Shown here piece after piece: positions 16,167 through 24,038 of a stretch of 36,832 nucleotides of DNA; position 1 is the stretch's first letter; the number at the start of each line of letters is the position of its first letter. The notes beneath the pieces are model-generated. The model worked only from the letters and a program-made list of their open reading frames with translations, did no database searches and was not told where the DNA came from. The position numbers and the translations under genes are program-made. The stretch comes from Streptomyces hilarionis. GTDB lineage: Bacteria > Actinomycetota > Actinomycetes > Streptomycetales > Streptomycetaceae. Where the stretch lies: contig NZ_JAHHIT010000094.1 in the NCBI RefSeq assembly GCF_024539675.1, positions 1 to 36,832 on the forward strand, read 5' to 3'.

Positions 16167-16961
16167 TCAGGCGGTCCTGGTCTGCTGCCGGTCGGTGAGG
16201 CTCTCCCCCGGACGCTGCGCGGACGCGGACGCCTCGCGCTCTCCCGCGGTGGGCGACAGCGCGACGAAGGCCGAGGTCAGGAAGAGGTAGGACCCGAGGC
16301 CGACGGCGAGGGGGAAGATGAACTGCATCGCCGTGGCCCCGGGCAGCGGCGCGCCGGAGGGCGTGACGCGGACGCTCACCGCGAACATCGCCGTGTAGTG
16401 CATGCTGCTGACCGCCGCCCCCATGACGAGGGACGCGACGCCGACCGCGACCGGTGAACTGATGTTGAGCGCGGCCCAGAGCGCCGCGGTGGCGGCGACG
16501 ACCGCGATGAGGACGGAGAGCCCCACCCGCAAGGGGTCGTAGCTCACGTCCCCGTGCAGCCGGACCGCGGCCATGCCGAGGTAGTGCATGCTCGCCACGC
16601 CCAGGCCGGTGGTCAGGCCGCCGATCAACAGCGCGCGCGTACGGTCACGGCTGTAGCCGACCGCGAAGACACCGGCGCAGACGACGACCATGGCCACCAG
16701 CAGGCTGAGCACGGTCAACGGAACGTCGTAGCGGATGTCGGTGCCGCTCACCGCGAAGCCGAGCATGGCCACGAAGTGCATGGTCCAGATACCGGTGCCG
16801 ATCGCCGAGGCCGCGGTGATCAGCCAGTTGCGGCGCGAGCGTCCGGTCGCGCCGAGGGCGCGCACGGTGCAGCGCAGCCCGAGAGCGGCGCCGATGCAGG
16901 CCATCGCGTACGACAGCACGGGGGTCAGCCAGCCGAAGGCGGCGTGGTCCAGATGTCCCAT
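16167..16961 (-). CDS. MHYT-domain membrane sensor
   Basis: A 264-aa polytopic membrane protein with three MHYT repeats: TMHFVAM (His62), SMHYLGM (His126) and SMHYTAM (His188), each in paired helices, about seven membrane segments in all. MHYT proteins are proposed to sense oxygen, CO or NO through metal bound by the conserved Met and His residues. There is no fused GGDEF, EAL or kinase output domain, only a short polar tail. It lies 42 bp upstream of the sensor kinase on the same strand, so it is probably the first gene of the conservon operon and may feed the signal to it (inference). Confidence 0.9.
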   Translation of the reverse strand: MGHLDHAAFGWLTPVLSYAMACIGAALGLRCTVRALGATGRSRRNWLITAASAIGTGIWTMHFVAMLGFAVSGTDIRYDVPLTVLSLLVAMVVVCAGVFAVGYSRDRTRALLIGGLTTGLGVASMHYLGMAAVRLHGDVSYDPLRVGLSVLIAVVAATAALWAALNISSPVAVGVASLVMGAAVSSMHYTAMFAVSVRVTPSGAPLPGATAMQFIFPLAVGLGSYLFLTSAFVALSPTAGEREASASAQRPGESLTDRQQTRTA

Positions 16962-17104
16962 GGCCCCGGGACGCTAGCCGGAGCACGGAAGCACAAGGGG
17001 GGCGCATTTCGAAAGCTGCTGGAATATGACGGGGAAGTGCGACGGAACGACCGGGTCGCGCTCGAACGTGTGCGCCGACGTCTCACCCGTGCCGGTGAGG
17101 AATC

Positions 17105-17713
17105 ATGCGGGACATGAGCGACGACCACACACACGTCCAGGAGTTCTTCACCGCGCGCGCCGCGGACTGGGACAGCCGGTTCCCCGACGACGGTCCCGCC
17201 TACGAGGCCGCGGCAGGCGAGCTCGGTCTGCGCCGGGGGGACCGTGTGCTCGACGCCGGGTGCGGGACCGGACGCGCCCTGACGCCGCTGCGGGCGGCCG
17301 TGGGCCCCTCGGGAACGGTCGTCGGGGTGGACGTGACCCCGGCCATGCTGGAGGCCGCCGTACGGGCCGGACGTGACCGCGACGGGCGGCTGGTGCTCGC
17401 CGACGTCGCCGCGCTTCCGCTGCGCTCGGCGTCACTGGACGCCGTGTTCGCGGCGGGGCTCGTCGCCCATCTGCCGCGCCCGCAGGACGACCTGCGCGAG
17501 TTGGCCCGGGTGGTGCGCCCCGGTGGCACGCTGGCGCTCTTCCACCCGATCGGCAGGGCGGCGCTCGCGGCCCGCCAGGGCCGGCGGATCACGCCGGAGG
17601 ACCTCCGCGCGGAGCCCAACCTCGGCCCGCTGCTCGCCCGTTCGGGCTGGCGCATGACGTCGTACGCCGACGAGGACTCCCGCTTCCTCGCCCTCGCCGT
17701 CCGGGAGGTCTGA
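17105..17713 (+). CDS. Class I SAM-dependent methyltransferase
   Basis: A 202-aa Rossmann-fold methyltransferase of the UbiE/Methyltransf_11 type. Motif I is VLDAGCGTGRAL, motif II VVGVDVTPAML, then LVLADVAALPL and the post-motif VRPGGTLALFHP. The substrate is unknown. The start at 17105 has GAGGA close upstream; an ATG three codons later is possible. It is divergent from the MHYT gene, the two sharing a 143-bp gap. Confidence 0.9.
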   Translation: MRDMSDDHTHVQEFFTARAADWDSRFPDDGPAYEAAAGELGLRRGDRVLDAGCGTGRALTPLRAAVGPSGTVVGVDVTPAMLEAAVRAGRDRDGRLVLADVAALPLRSASLDAVFAAGLVAHLPRPQDDLRELARVVRPGGTLALFHPIGRAALAARQGRRITPEDLRAEPNLGPLLARSGWRMTSYADEDSRFLALAVREV

Positions 17714-17714
17714 G

Positions 17715-17911
17715 ACTCCCGCCTGTCCGGCGACCGCGCGCACGAACGCGTCCGGCCGGTCGAACATGACGCTGTGGCCCGCCCCGGGAACGGTCACCAC
17801 CCGCACGCCCGCCCTCTCCAGGGCGTCCGCCCCGGCGAGCTCTCCGGTCAGCCCGCCCTGCGGACGAACGCGGTCGACCGCGTGCGGACCGGTCGGGATC
17901 TCGCGCATGTC
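17715..17911 (-). pseudogene. C-terminal remnant of an alpha/beta hydrolase
   Basis: The minus strand here reads like the end of an alpha/beta hydrolase: IGSDMREIPTGPHAVDR, then LERAGVRVVTVPGAGHSVM, FDRPDAFVRAVAG. The GAGHS stretch matches the strand-loop carrying the catalytic His. Neither the nucleophile elbow nor the first 200 or so residues are present, and the frame runs on without a proper stop into antisense of the methyltransferase. I read this as a decayed fragment. Confidence 0.6.
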
Positions 17912-18090
17912 CGATCCGATGCGCGCCGGAGACCGACGGCGGGAGCGCGCAGTCGGCTCTCGGAGCACCTCGGTGACGCTACCGGCCGCCGAACGCCGAA
18001 GAGCCGGCGGACCCCTTTCGGCGCGGTGTGCTCACCATCGCGCGGGCCACCTCCCGGGCCGAGCTCCGCCGGCTGCGCGAGACGCTCGAC
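17912..18090. other. Gap with no recognisable gene
   Basis: Between the hydrolase remnant and the DUF2236 stop I see no conserved protein on either strand. Short open frames exist but have no ribosome site or family pattern; this may be further decayed sequence. Confidence 0.4.
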
Positions 18091-18987
18091 TCACTGGTCG
18101 GCCGGCCCGTCCGCCCTCCGCACGGGGCAGCCCGCCGTGCCGGGCGTCGGGCGGGTGCCCAGTTCCTCGAGCCGGTAGCCGTTCGGATAGCCCTTGATCT
18201 CCCGGTTCTGCCGAGCGTGGTGGGGTGTGCGGCGTGGCGGCAGCAGCCGCACCGCTCGTCCACGCGCGCGTACCGCTCCGCGCACCAGGGTGCGCGTGAC
18301 GGGGCCGGGTGCGCGATAGCGGAAGGCTTCGAGCAGCGATGGGTCGAGGAGGGCGAGCGTCGCGCGGCGCAGGAGGGGCGCCAGCGGCCGCGGATACCAG
18401 GAGGCCATCAGGTCCAGCGTGGAGTCCGAGACGCGGCGCGCATCCTCGTCCCAGGCGAAGTGGGCCTCTTCGTAGGCATCGAGACAGGCCTCGAACTCCT
18501 CGTAGGTCGCGGGGATGTCCTTGATGCCCATGCGCTGCCCCAGCGTGCGGTAGTAGACGCCGCAGGCGACGATCTCGTGGCGCGAGAGCCTGCGCCATCC
18601 GTAGGCGTCGATCCATCGCTTGGGCATCACGACGAACGTGCACAGCACGTACCGCATGTCGTCGTTGCTGATGTCGTAACTGCGGTGCATGCGGTTGATG
18701 CGACGGACCGCCGTGCGCCCCTGTTCGCTGTCGAAGCCGTGCTCGACGACGGCGTCGAGCAGCAGGGAGGTGTCGTCGTAGCGCTTCTGGGCGCGGTCCG
18801 TGAGTTCCGCGGTCTGCGCGAGCAGGCGCCCGATCGAGGGCACGGCGTAGGTGCGGTACAGGGCCAGCTCGAGGGCCCTTGTGACGTCCCAGGGGAACTC
18901 GTAGGCGGCGATCAGCCGGTAGATCTCGAACGCGTCCTCGTGCGGGTCCAGTCGCCGGATCCGTTCCAGTCGCTCGTAGCGCTTCAC
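18091..18987 (-). CDS. MpaB/DUF2236-family oxygenase
   Basis: A 298-aa protein of the oxygenase MpaB family (DUF2236, related to the rubber oxygenase Lcp fold). Visible marks are FEIYRLIAAYEFPWD, RINRMHRSYDISNDDMRY and WRRLSRHE, with His and Arg residues that could bind haem. The role is unknown in this context. The GTG at 18987 is preferred because it follows AAGGGGG at about 7 nt; a TTG at 19020 extends the frame. The C-terminus is basic and looks variable. Confidence 0.82.
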   Translation of the reverse strand: MKRYERLERIRRLDPHEDAFEIYRLIAAYEFPWDVTRALELALYRTYAVPSIGRLLAQTAELTDRAQKRYDDTSLLLDAVVEHGFDSEQGRTAVRRINRMHRSYDISNDDMRYVLCTFVVMPKRWIDAYGWRRLSRHEIVACGVYYRTLGQRMGIKDIPATYEEFEACLDAYEEAHFAWDEDARRVSDSTLDLMASWYPRPLAPLLRRATLALLDPSLLEAFRYRAPGPVTRTLVRGAVRARGRAVRLLPPRRTPHHARQNREIKGYPNGYRLEELGTRPTPGTAGCPVRRADGPADQ

Positions 18988-19041
18988 CGCTGCGTCCCCC
19001 TTCTGTCGCCGAAGCGCCAACTCTAGGTTGAGAGGCAGCAG

Positions 19042-19413
19042 ATGATCGCTGCGTCGCGGTCGTCGCCCAGGAAGGCGGTCGGCATGTTCGGCTGGATCCG
19101 CACGGCTTACGGGAGACTTCTCGACGGGAAGCGCGCGCCGTCACGCCCGGACGGTTCCGCGGGCCCGGCCGCGACGCGCGACCCCGCAAGGAAGCGCGCA
19201 CCGAATCTCTTCGAGGCGGCGGCCTCCTACGTCTCGGCCCGGGCGGAGAACGATCAGGACAAGATCGACGAGGCGGCGGGCTGGGTGTCGCCTGAGGCCC
19301 TGTCCTTCGGCGTCAGCGAACTGGCGTGTCGCGCCGTCGTCGCGCTCGCGCGCGAGCGCGACGAGTCGCCCCATGCCGTCGCCCGCGCGCTCCTCGGACT
19401 GCCGACTGCGTGA
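19042..19413 (+). CDS. Small hypothetical protein
   Basis: A 123-aa protein not assigned to a family. It has MFGWIRTAYGRLLDG, a basic linker, then a helical part with FEAAASYVSARAEND and ELACRAVVALARERD. The ATG at 19042 has GAGG six bases upstream; the ATG at 19084, where the compositionally conserved part seems to begin, is an alternative. It is divergent from the MpaB-like gene and followed by a hairpin. Confidence 0.6.
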   Translation: MIAASRSSPRKAVGMFGWIRTAYGRLLDGKRAPSRPDGSAGPAATRDPARKRAPNLFEAAASYVSARAENDQDKIDEAAGWVSPEALSFGVSELACRAVVALARERDESPHAVARALLGLPTA

Positions 19414-19449
19414 CTCCCCCGGCGGCCGCAAGGGTCGATTCGCCCCGTC

Positions 19450-19486
19450 CGGCCGGAAAGCTGCAGCTCCGGCTGCGGACCGGCCG
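19450..19486 (+). terminator. Branched hairpin
   Basis: Outer arms CGGCCGG and CCGGCCG (7 bp) enclose an inner 5-bp stem with a TCCG loop. It lies 36 bp after the small hypothetical gene and just before a promoter-like pair. Confidence 0.5.
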
Positions 19487-19515
19487 TGACAAGCGCCTTC
19501 CCCCGGCACTAGGGT
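19486..19515 (+). promoter_or_regulatory. Housekeeping-type promoter candidate
   Basis: GTGACA (19486-19491), an 18-bp spacer and TAGGGT (19510-19515) fit a Streptomyces vegetative promoter. A start near 19522 would leave a leader of about 28 nt containing the GGGGAGG ribosome site of the gene at 19550. Confidence 0.45.
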
Positions 19516-19549
19516 GCGCGCCGTTGGACGAACCGATGGGGAGGCTGGG

Positions 19550-20563
19550 ATGGCCGGGACGGACGAGGACGCCGTCGCCGCCGCGGACGACGCGCTCTAT
19601 GTGCTCACGGCGGTGCTGTTGACGCCGGCGAAGTTCCCGAGTGCGTTGGGCGACGACTATCCGGAGGCCTGTGCGGCGCTCGGCCTCCCGCCGCTCGCCG
19701 ACGGCTACGGCTTGGTGCTGGGCCAGGACGGCGAGGGGGCGCGCTGGACCGTCGTCATCGACGACGTGTCGCTGGTCGCCGTCGCCATCGCGTCGTGGGA
19801 CTGCGGCATGGAGTACGACCTGTCGCCCGACGAGCGGACGGTGGTCGCCGCGCTGCCCGGCTGGCCGCTGGCGGTGGCCGTCGCGGCCCCCGGCGTGCCC
19901 GCGCCGCACGACCCAGCCCCCGAGCTGGCGGACGGCCCGGCGCTGTGCCCGCCCGACACGAGCACCTGGGGTCCGGCGCAGCGGCGGCTGGGCGCCGACG
20001 AGATCGCGCTTCAGTGGGCACTGTGGCGCGAGCAGATCGACGACGCCGAGTTCGCGCCGTCCCGGGAGAGCAAGGCCGGCGCGCTCGCGGCCGCCGTCGG
20101 TGCGGACCGCGCGGGCAGCGCCGACCGGGCGGACGGGGACCACGGGGCGGAACACTCCGGCGGCACGTCGGCGCCCGGCGGGACCTCGGGCTCCGGTGGG
20201 AGCGGCGAGGACCCGGGTCCCTCAGGGGTCGCAGGTGCCGCCCGGACCCGAGGGGCGGCAGCGTCACCCGGGAACGGGACGGACGCGCCGCAGGGGCACA
20301 GCGGCATCCGACGCGTGCTGGCCGAGGTGCGCGCCTATGTGGACACCCCGCCTCCGTTGGGGCGCGTGCGTTCGTCGTTCGCTCCCGGTGAGGCGCGCAC
20401 GCTGCGCGCCGACGGGCCGGGCTGGTCGCTGGTGGCCAGGACCGACGACATCGCGTTCGTCCTCCTCGACGACGAGCCCGGCGAGGTGCTCCCGGTCGGC
20501 CGGGGGCCCGAACTGCCCGGCCTGCTGGAGGCGCTCGACAAGATGGCCGTGCGACCTCTGTGA
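19550..20563 (+). CDS. Hypothetical protein with central Gly/Ser/Asp linker
   Basis: A 337-aa protein I do not recognise. The N-terminal domain (about 1-180) is acidic, with VVIDDVSLVAVAIASWD and YDLSPDERTVVAALPG. A disordered linker rich in Gly, Ser, Ala and Asp (about 190-265) joins it to a C-terminal domain of about 80 residues with GPGWSLVARTDDIAFVLLDD. The layout suggests two small globular domains on a flexible tether, with no signal peptide or membrane segment. The ATG at 19550 has a GGGGAGG site. Confidence 0.75.
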   Translation: MAGTDEDAVAAADDALYVLTAVLLTPAKFPSALGDDYPEACAALGLPPLADGYGLVLGQDGEGARWTVVIDDVSLVAVAIASWDCGMEYDLSPDERTVVAALPGWPLAVAVAAPGVPAPHDPAPELADGPALCPPDTSTWGPAQRRLGADEIALQWALWREQIDDAEFAPSRESKAGALAAAVGADRAGSADRADGDHGAEHSGGTSAPGGTSGSGGSGEDPGPSGVAGAARTRGAAASPGNGTDAPQGHSGIRRVLAEVRAYVDTPPPLGRVRSSFAPGEARTLRADGPGWSLVARTDDIAFVLLDDEPGEVLPVGRGPELPGLLEALDKMAVRPL

Positions 20564-20567
20564 CGCC

Positions 20568-20594
20568 GGTGACGGGGGTGACGGGGGTGACGGG
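20568..20594. repeat. Three 9-bp tandem copies
   Basis: Three exact copies of GGTGACGGG, with a fourth lacking one base, start five bases past the stop of the 337-aa gene. Each copy contains TGA. Confidence 0.85.
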
Positions 20595-20642
20595 GTGACG
20601 GCGAAGCCGCCGGGACTCCGCCCCTCGCCATGCCGTCGCCGG

Positions 20643-20674
20643 GACCGGTATGGCTCCGAGGGGCCATACCGGTC
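20643..20674. terminator. Bidirectional terminator hairpin
   Basis: A perfect 12-bp inverted repeat (20643-20654 with 20663-20674) with an 8-nt loop lies between two convergent genes and could stop transcription from both sides. Confidence 0.8.
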
Positions 20675-20702
20675 GTCCCGCCCGAGCCGCGGAGCCCGTG
20701 CC

Positions 20703-20885
20703 TCAGCGGCCGAGTTCCTTGCGGCCGACCCGGCGCAGTCTGCGCCGCTGTGACGGATCGAGCGTGAGGTAGGCCGCCGCCGGAACCCCCACCACGATCA
20801 ACAGGGCCGCCCACCAGGGCAGCCAGATCAGCAGGAGAAGCCCGACCGCCACACCCCCTGCGGCGATCTTCGCGTTTCTCGACAT
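20703..20885 (-). CDS. Small membrane protein
   Basis: A 60-aa protein with two hydrophobic stretches around IAAGGVAVGLLLLIWLPWW and ALLIVVGVPAAAYL, joined by a short turn, and a very basic C-terminus (RRRLRRVGRKELGR) expected on the cytoplasmic side. The ATG at 20885 follows AAGGAGG at ideal spacing, which decides the start. The function is unknown; similar small membrane proteins are common in Streptomyces. Confidence 0.72.
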   Translation of the reverse strand: MSRNAKIAAGGVAVGLLLLIWLPWWAALLIVVGVPAAAYLTLDPSQRRRLRRVGRKELGR

Positions 20886-21113
20886 CTGCGTCGCCTCCTT
20901 CGCGGCCACTGCCGCTCTCTGCCATGAAAACGGGTCCGCGCCGCCCGCGGTTCCGAGGCCGACCCTGAGCCGTCCCTGAGGTGCACCCCGAGACTTCCCC
21001 TAGAACCCCGCACGCACCCGCGGACCTTCCCCGCCCCGGATCCGCACCGGAGCCGGTCGACGGCGGTGCACGTCGGCGGACGGTGCTGTACTCTCGGCGC
21101 CCCGTCCACGTAG

Positions 21114-21123
21114 TCAAATTTGA
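21114..21123. promoter_or_regulatory. AT-rich perfect palindrome upstream of SNF2
   Basis: TCAAATTTGA, a perfect 10-bp palindrome, lies 33 bp before the SNF2 start in otherwise GC-rich DNA. A -35/-10-like pair (TGTACT, 18 bp, TAGTCA) overlaps it, so it is a plausible operator. Confidence 0.4.
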
Positions 21124-21155
21124 GGAGAGGCCTCATCTCCGCGCAGAGGGTTCCC

Positions 21156-24038
21156 GTGGAAGCACCGTCCGAGATCTCCGAACTGACCCGTTGTCGCGCC
21201 GTCTTCCTCCCCGGCGTTCCGGCGCGCACCGGCGGCGTCGCGTTCTGGCGCCCCGACGGCGAGAAGGCTCCGTCCGCCGCCCCACCGGCGGCCGCCCGTC
21301 ACCTGCGCCTGGTCCGACCGCTCGGCGCCGGCGTCTCCCTGGGCCGCGTGCCGGCCGTGGTGCTCCCGGTGCGCGACGCCCTGCCCGTGCTCACCCACGC
21401 GCGGGCCGAGCCCGACGCCCACCGGTCCACCGCCTTCTGGAGCGCGGCCGTCCTGCTGGCCCTGCGGTGCGCCGCGCGCGGCCTGCTCCTGCCCGGCCTG
21501 TCCGCGCAGGACCACGACGCATGGCGGATGGGACCGCTGGACGCGCACGACCTCGAGCAGGTATGCAGGCTGGCCGCCTCCATGCCGCCCGAAGCGCATG
21601 CCGTCCCCGTCGACGAGAGCACACCGCTGCGGCTTCCCGATCCCGAACGTCTTCTGCGCGCCTTCCTGGACGCCGTCGCGGACTGCCTCCCCCGCACCCC
21701 CGCCGCACCTCTCCTGACCGGTCACCCCGCCTACGCGGCGCCCACCACGCGGCCCGCTCCGGAACTTCGCGCGTGGGCCGCAGACGTCCGCGGCGCGCAC
21801 GAGGCCGGCGTACGCATCTCGCTGCGGATCGAGGCCCCCGGGCTCGACCTGTCCCCGAGGGACGGCGGACCGGCGTCCGCCGAGAGCGGTGGACCGGCTT
21901 CGCGGCTGCGGGCCGTGCCGCAGGTGCACAGCGTGAGCGAGCCCGCGCGCGTCGCGGACGCCGCCGCGTTCTGGGCCGACCCGAGCGTCCTGCCCGGAGC
22001 ATCGGGCCCCCACGCGCGGAGGGAGGCCCTGCTCGCGCTGCGTCGGGCGGCCCGGGCCTGGCCGCCGCTCGCCCCCCTGCTGAACGCCACCGTCCCGGAG
22101 GCGGTCGACCTCCTGGACGACGAGGTGGTCGAGCTCCTCGCGGAGGGTTCGCGAGCCCTCGCGAGCGCCGGTGTGGAGGTGCACTGGCCGAAGGAACTCG
22201 CCCGCACGCTGACGACCCGCGTGGTCGTGGGGCCGCCGCACGAAGGCCCGGAACCCCCCCGCGCCGGTTCGCCCACACCGTCCTTCCGGTCGTCGGACGC
22301 GCGGGTGGGTCTCACCTGGTGGTTCGGGCTGGGCGACCGGCGGCTGACGCGGGACGAAATGGACCGCCTGGCGGAGGCGGACCGGCCGCTGGTGCGGCTG
22401 CGCGACCAGTGGGTCCTGATCGACCCGGGGGAACTGCGACGGGCGCGCGACCGCCGGGCGCTCGGGATGACGCCCGTGGACGCCCTGAGCGCCGCCCTGA
22501 CGGGCTCCACGGAGGTCGACGGCCACCGGGTCGACGTGCGGCCCACCGGGTGGCTGGCGGCCCTGCGGGAGCGGTTGACGAACCCCGACGAGCAGGAGAG
22601 CGTCGAGCAGCCCGCCGCGCTCGAGGCGACCCTGCGCGACTACCAGCGGCGCGGCCTGACCTGGCTGGCCCGGACCACCTCGCTCGGACTGGGCTGCTGC
22701 CTGGCGGACGACATGGGACTCGGCAAGACCGTCACACTGATCGCGCTCCACCTGCACCGGCAGACGGACCCCTCCGCGACCGGCCCCACGCTCGTGGTCT
22801 GTCCGGCCTCCCTGATGGGCAACTGGCAGCGGGAGATCGAGAGGTTCGCGCCCGGCACGCCGGTGCGCCGCTTCCACGGCCCCCGGCGCGACCTGGAGAG
22901 ACTGGGCGACGGGGAGTTCGTGCTCACCACGTACGGCACGCTGCGGCTGGACGCGGACCGGCTCGGCCGGACGGCATGGGGGCTGGTCGTCGCGGACGAG
23001 GCGCAGCACGTCAAGAACCCCTGCTCGGCGACCGCGCGGGCCCTGCGCACGATCGACGCACGCGCGCGCGTGGCGCTCACCGGCACCCCCGTGGAGAACA
23101 ACCTGTCGGAACTGTGGGCCATCCTGGACTGGACGACGCCGGGGCTGCTGGGCCGTCCGGCGGCCTTCCGGGCCCGGTACGCGCGGGTGGTCGAGAGCGG
23201 GCGCGATCCCGCCGCGGCCGAGCGCCTGGCACGGCTGGTGGCGCCCTTCCTGCTGCGCCGCCGCAAGTCGGATCCCGGGATCGCCCCGGAGCTGCCGCCC
23301 AAGACCGAGACGGATCACCCCGTGGCGCTCACGAAGGAGCAGGCGGGACTGTACGAGGCCGTGGTGCGCGAGACGCTGGCGGCCATCGCCGAGGCAGACG
23401 GGATGGCGCGACGCGGGCTGATCGTGAAGCTGCTGACCGCGCTCAAACAGATCTGCAACCACCCCGCGCAGTACCTCGGGGAGGAGCGGCCGAGGACCGC
23501 CGGGCGCTCGGGGAAGCTGGAGCTCCTCGACGAGCTGCTCGACACCCTCCTCGCCGAGGGCGCGAGCGTCCTCCTCTTCACGCAGTACGTACGTCTGGCA
23601 CGTCTGCTGGAACAGCACCTGGCCGCGCGGGGCGTGCCCACCCAGTTCCTCCACGGCGGCGTTCCCGTCTCCGAGCGCGAGGCCATGGTCCGGCGCTTCC
23701 AGGACGGTGAGGCGCCCGTGTTCCTGCTGTCGCTGCGGGCGGCGGGCACCGGCCTCAACCTCACGCGCGCGGAGCATGTCGTGCACTACGACCGGTGGTG
23801 GAACCCGGCCGTCGAGGCGCAGGCCACCGACCGCGCGTACCGCATCGGGCAGACCAGGCCGGTGCAGGTGCACCGGCTGATCGCGGAGGGCACGATCGAG
23901 GACCGCATCGCCGACATGCTGCGCCGCAAGCAGGACCTCGCCGACGCCGTCCTCGGGGCCGGGGAGAGGGCGCTGACCGAGCTGACGGACGCCGAGCTGG
24001 CCGACCTGGTGGAACTGCGGGGGGGGGACGCACGATGA
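21156..24038 (+). CDS. SNF2-family DEAD/DEAH ATPase
   Basis: A 960-aa bacterial SNF2 helicase-like ATPase. Residues about 1-450 are the variable actinobacterial N-terminal region and the SNF2-associated domain. The ATPase core begins near 490, with motif I DDMGLGKT (Lys524), motif II DEAQH (Asp614), LTGTPVENNLSELWAIL (motif III region) and the C-terminal RecA lobe with WWNPAVEAQATDRAYRIGQ. Such proteins remodel nucleic acid-protein complexes; the target here is unknown. The GTG at 21156 follows AGAGGG; a TTG at 21120 has no ribosome site. Its last codons contain a run of nine G, and the stop overlaps the SWIM gene start. Confidence 0.92.
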   Translation: MEAPSEISELTRCRAVFLPGVPARTGGVAFWRPDGEKAPSAAPPAAARHLRLVRPLGAGVSLGRVPAVVLPVRDALPVLTHARAEPDAHRSTAFWSAAVLLALRCAARGLLLPGLSAQDHDAWRMGPLDAHDLEQVCRLAASMPPEAHAVPVDESTPLRLPDPERLLRAFLDAVADCLPRTPAAPLLTGHPAYAAPTTRPAPELRAWAADVRGAHEAGVRISLRIEAPGLDLSPRDGGPASAESGGPASRLRAVPQVHSVSEPARVADAAAFWADPSVLPGASGPHARREALLALRRAARAWPPLAPLLNATVPEAVDLLDDEVVELLAEGSRALASAGVEVHWPKELARTLTTRVVVGPPHEGPEPPRAGSPTPSFRSSDARVGLTWWFGLGDRRLTRDEMDRLAEADRPLVRLRDQWVLIDPGELRRARDRRALGMTPVDALSAALTGSTEVDGHRVDVRPTGWLAALRERLTNPDEQESVEQPAALEATLRDYQRRGLTWLARTTSLGLGCCLADDMGLGKTVTLIALHLHRQTDPSATGPTLVVCPASLMGNWQREIERFAPGTPVRRFHGPRRDLERLGDGEFVLTTYGTLRLDADRLGRTAWGLVVADEAQHVKNPCSATARALRTIDARARVALTGTPVENNLSELWAILDWTTPGLLGRPAAFRARYARVVESGRDPAAAERLARLVAPFLLRRRKSDPGIAPELPPKTETDHPVALTKEQAGLYEAVVRETLAAIAEADGMARRGLIVKLLTALKQICNHPAQYLGEERPRTAGRSGKLELLDELLDTLLAEGASVLLFTQYVRLARLLEQHLAARGVPTQFLHGGVPVSEREAMVRRFQDGEAPVFLLSLRAAGTGLNLTRAEHVVHYDRWWNPAVEAQATDRAYRIGQTRPVQVHRLIAEGTIEDRIADMLRRKQDLADAVLGAGERALTELTDAELADLVELRGGDAR
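24019..24027 (+). other. G9 homopolymer at the SNF2/SWIM junction
   Basis: Nine G in a row encode part of Arg-Gly-Gly near the SNF2 C-terminus and lie 8 nt before the SWIM start, where they can also act as a ribosome site. The SWIM reading frame is open back to 23795, so a -1 shift or one extra G here would fuse the two proteins. Confidence 0.85.

Noticed and set aside
18028..18130. A short plus-strand frame starting LTIARATSRAELRRLR
   Set aside because: It has no ribosome site, overlaps the MpaB-like gene and changes into antisense-type sequence; too little to call a gene.
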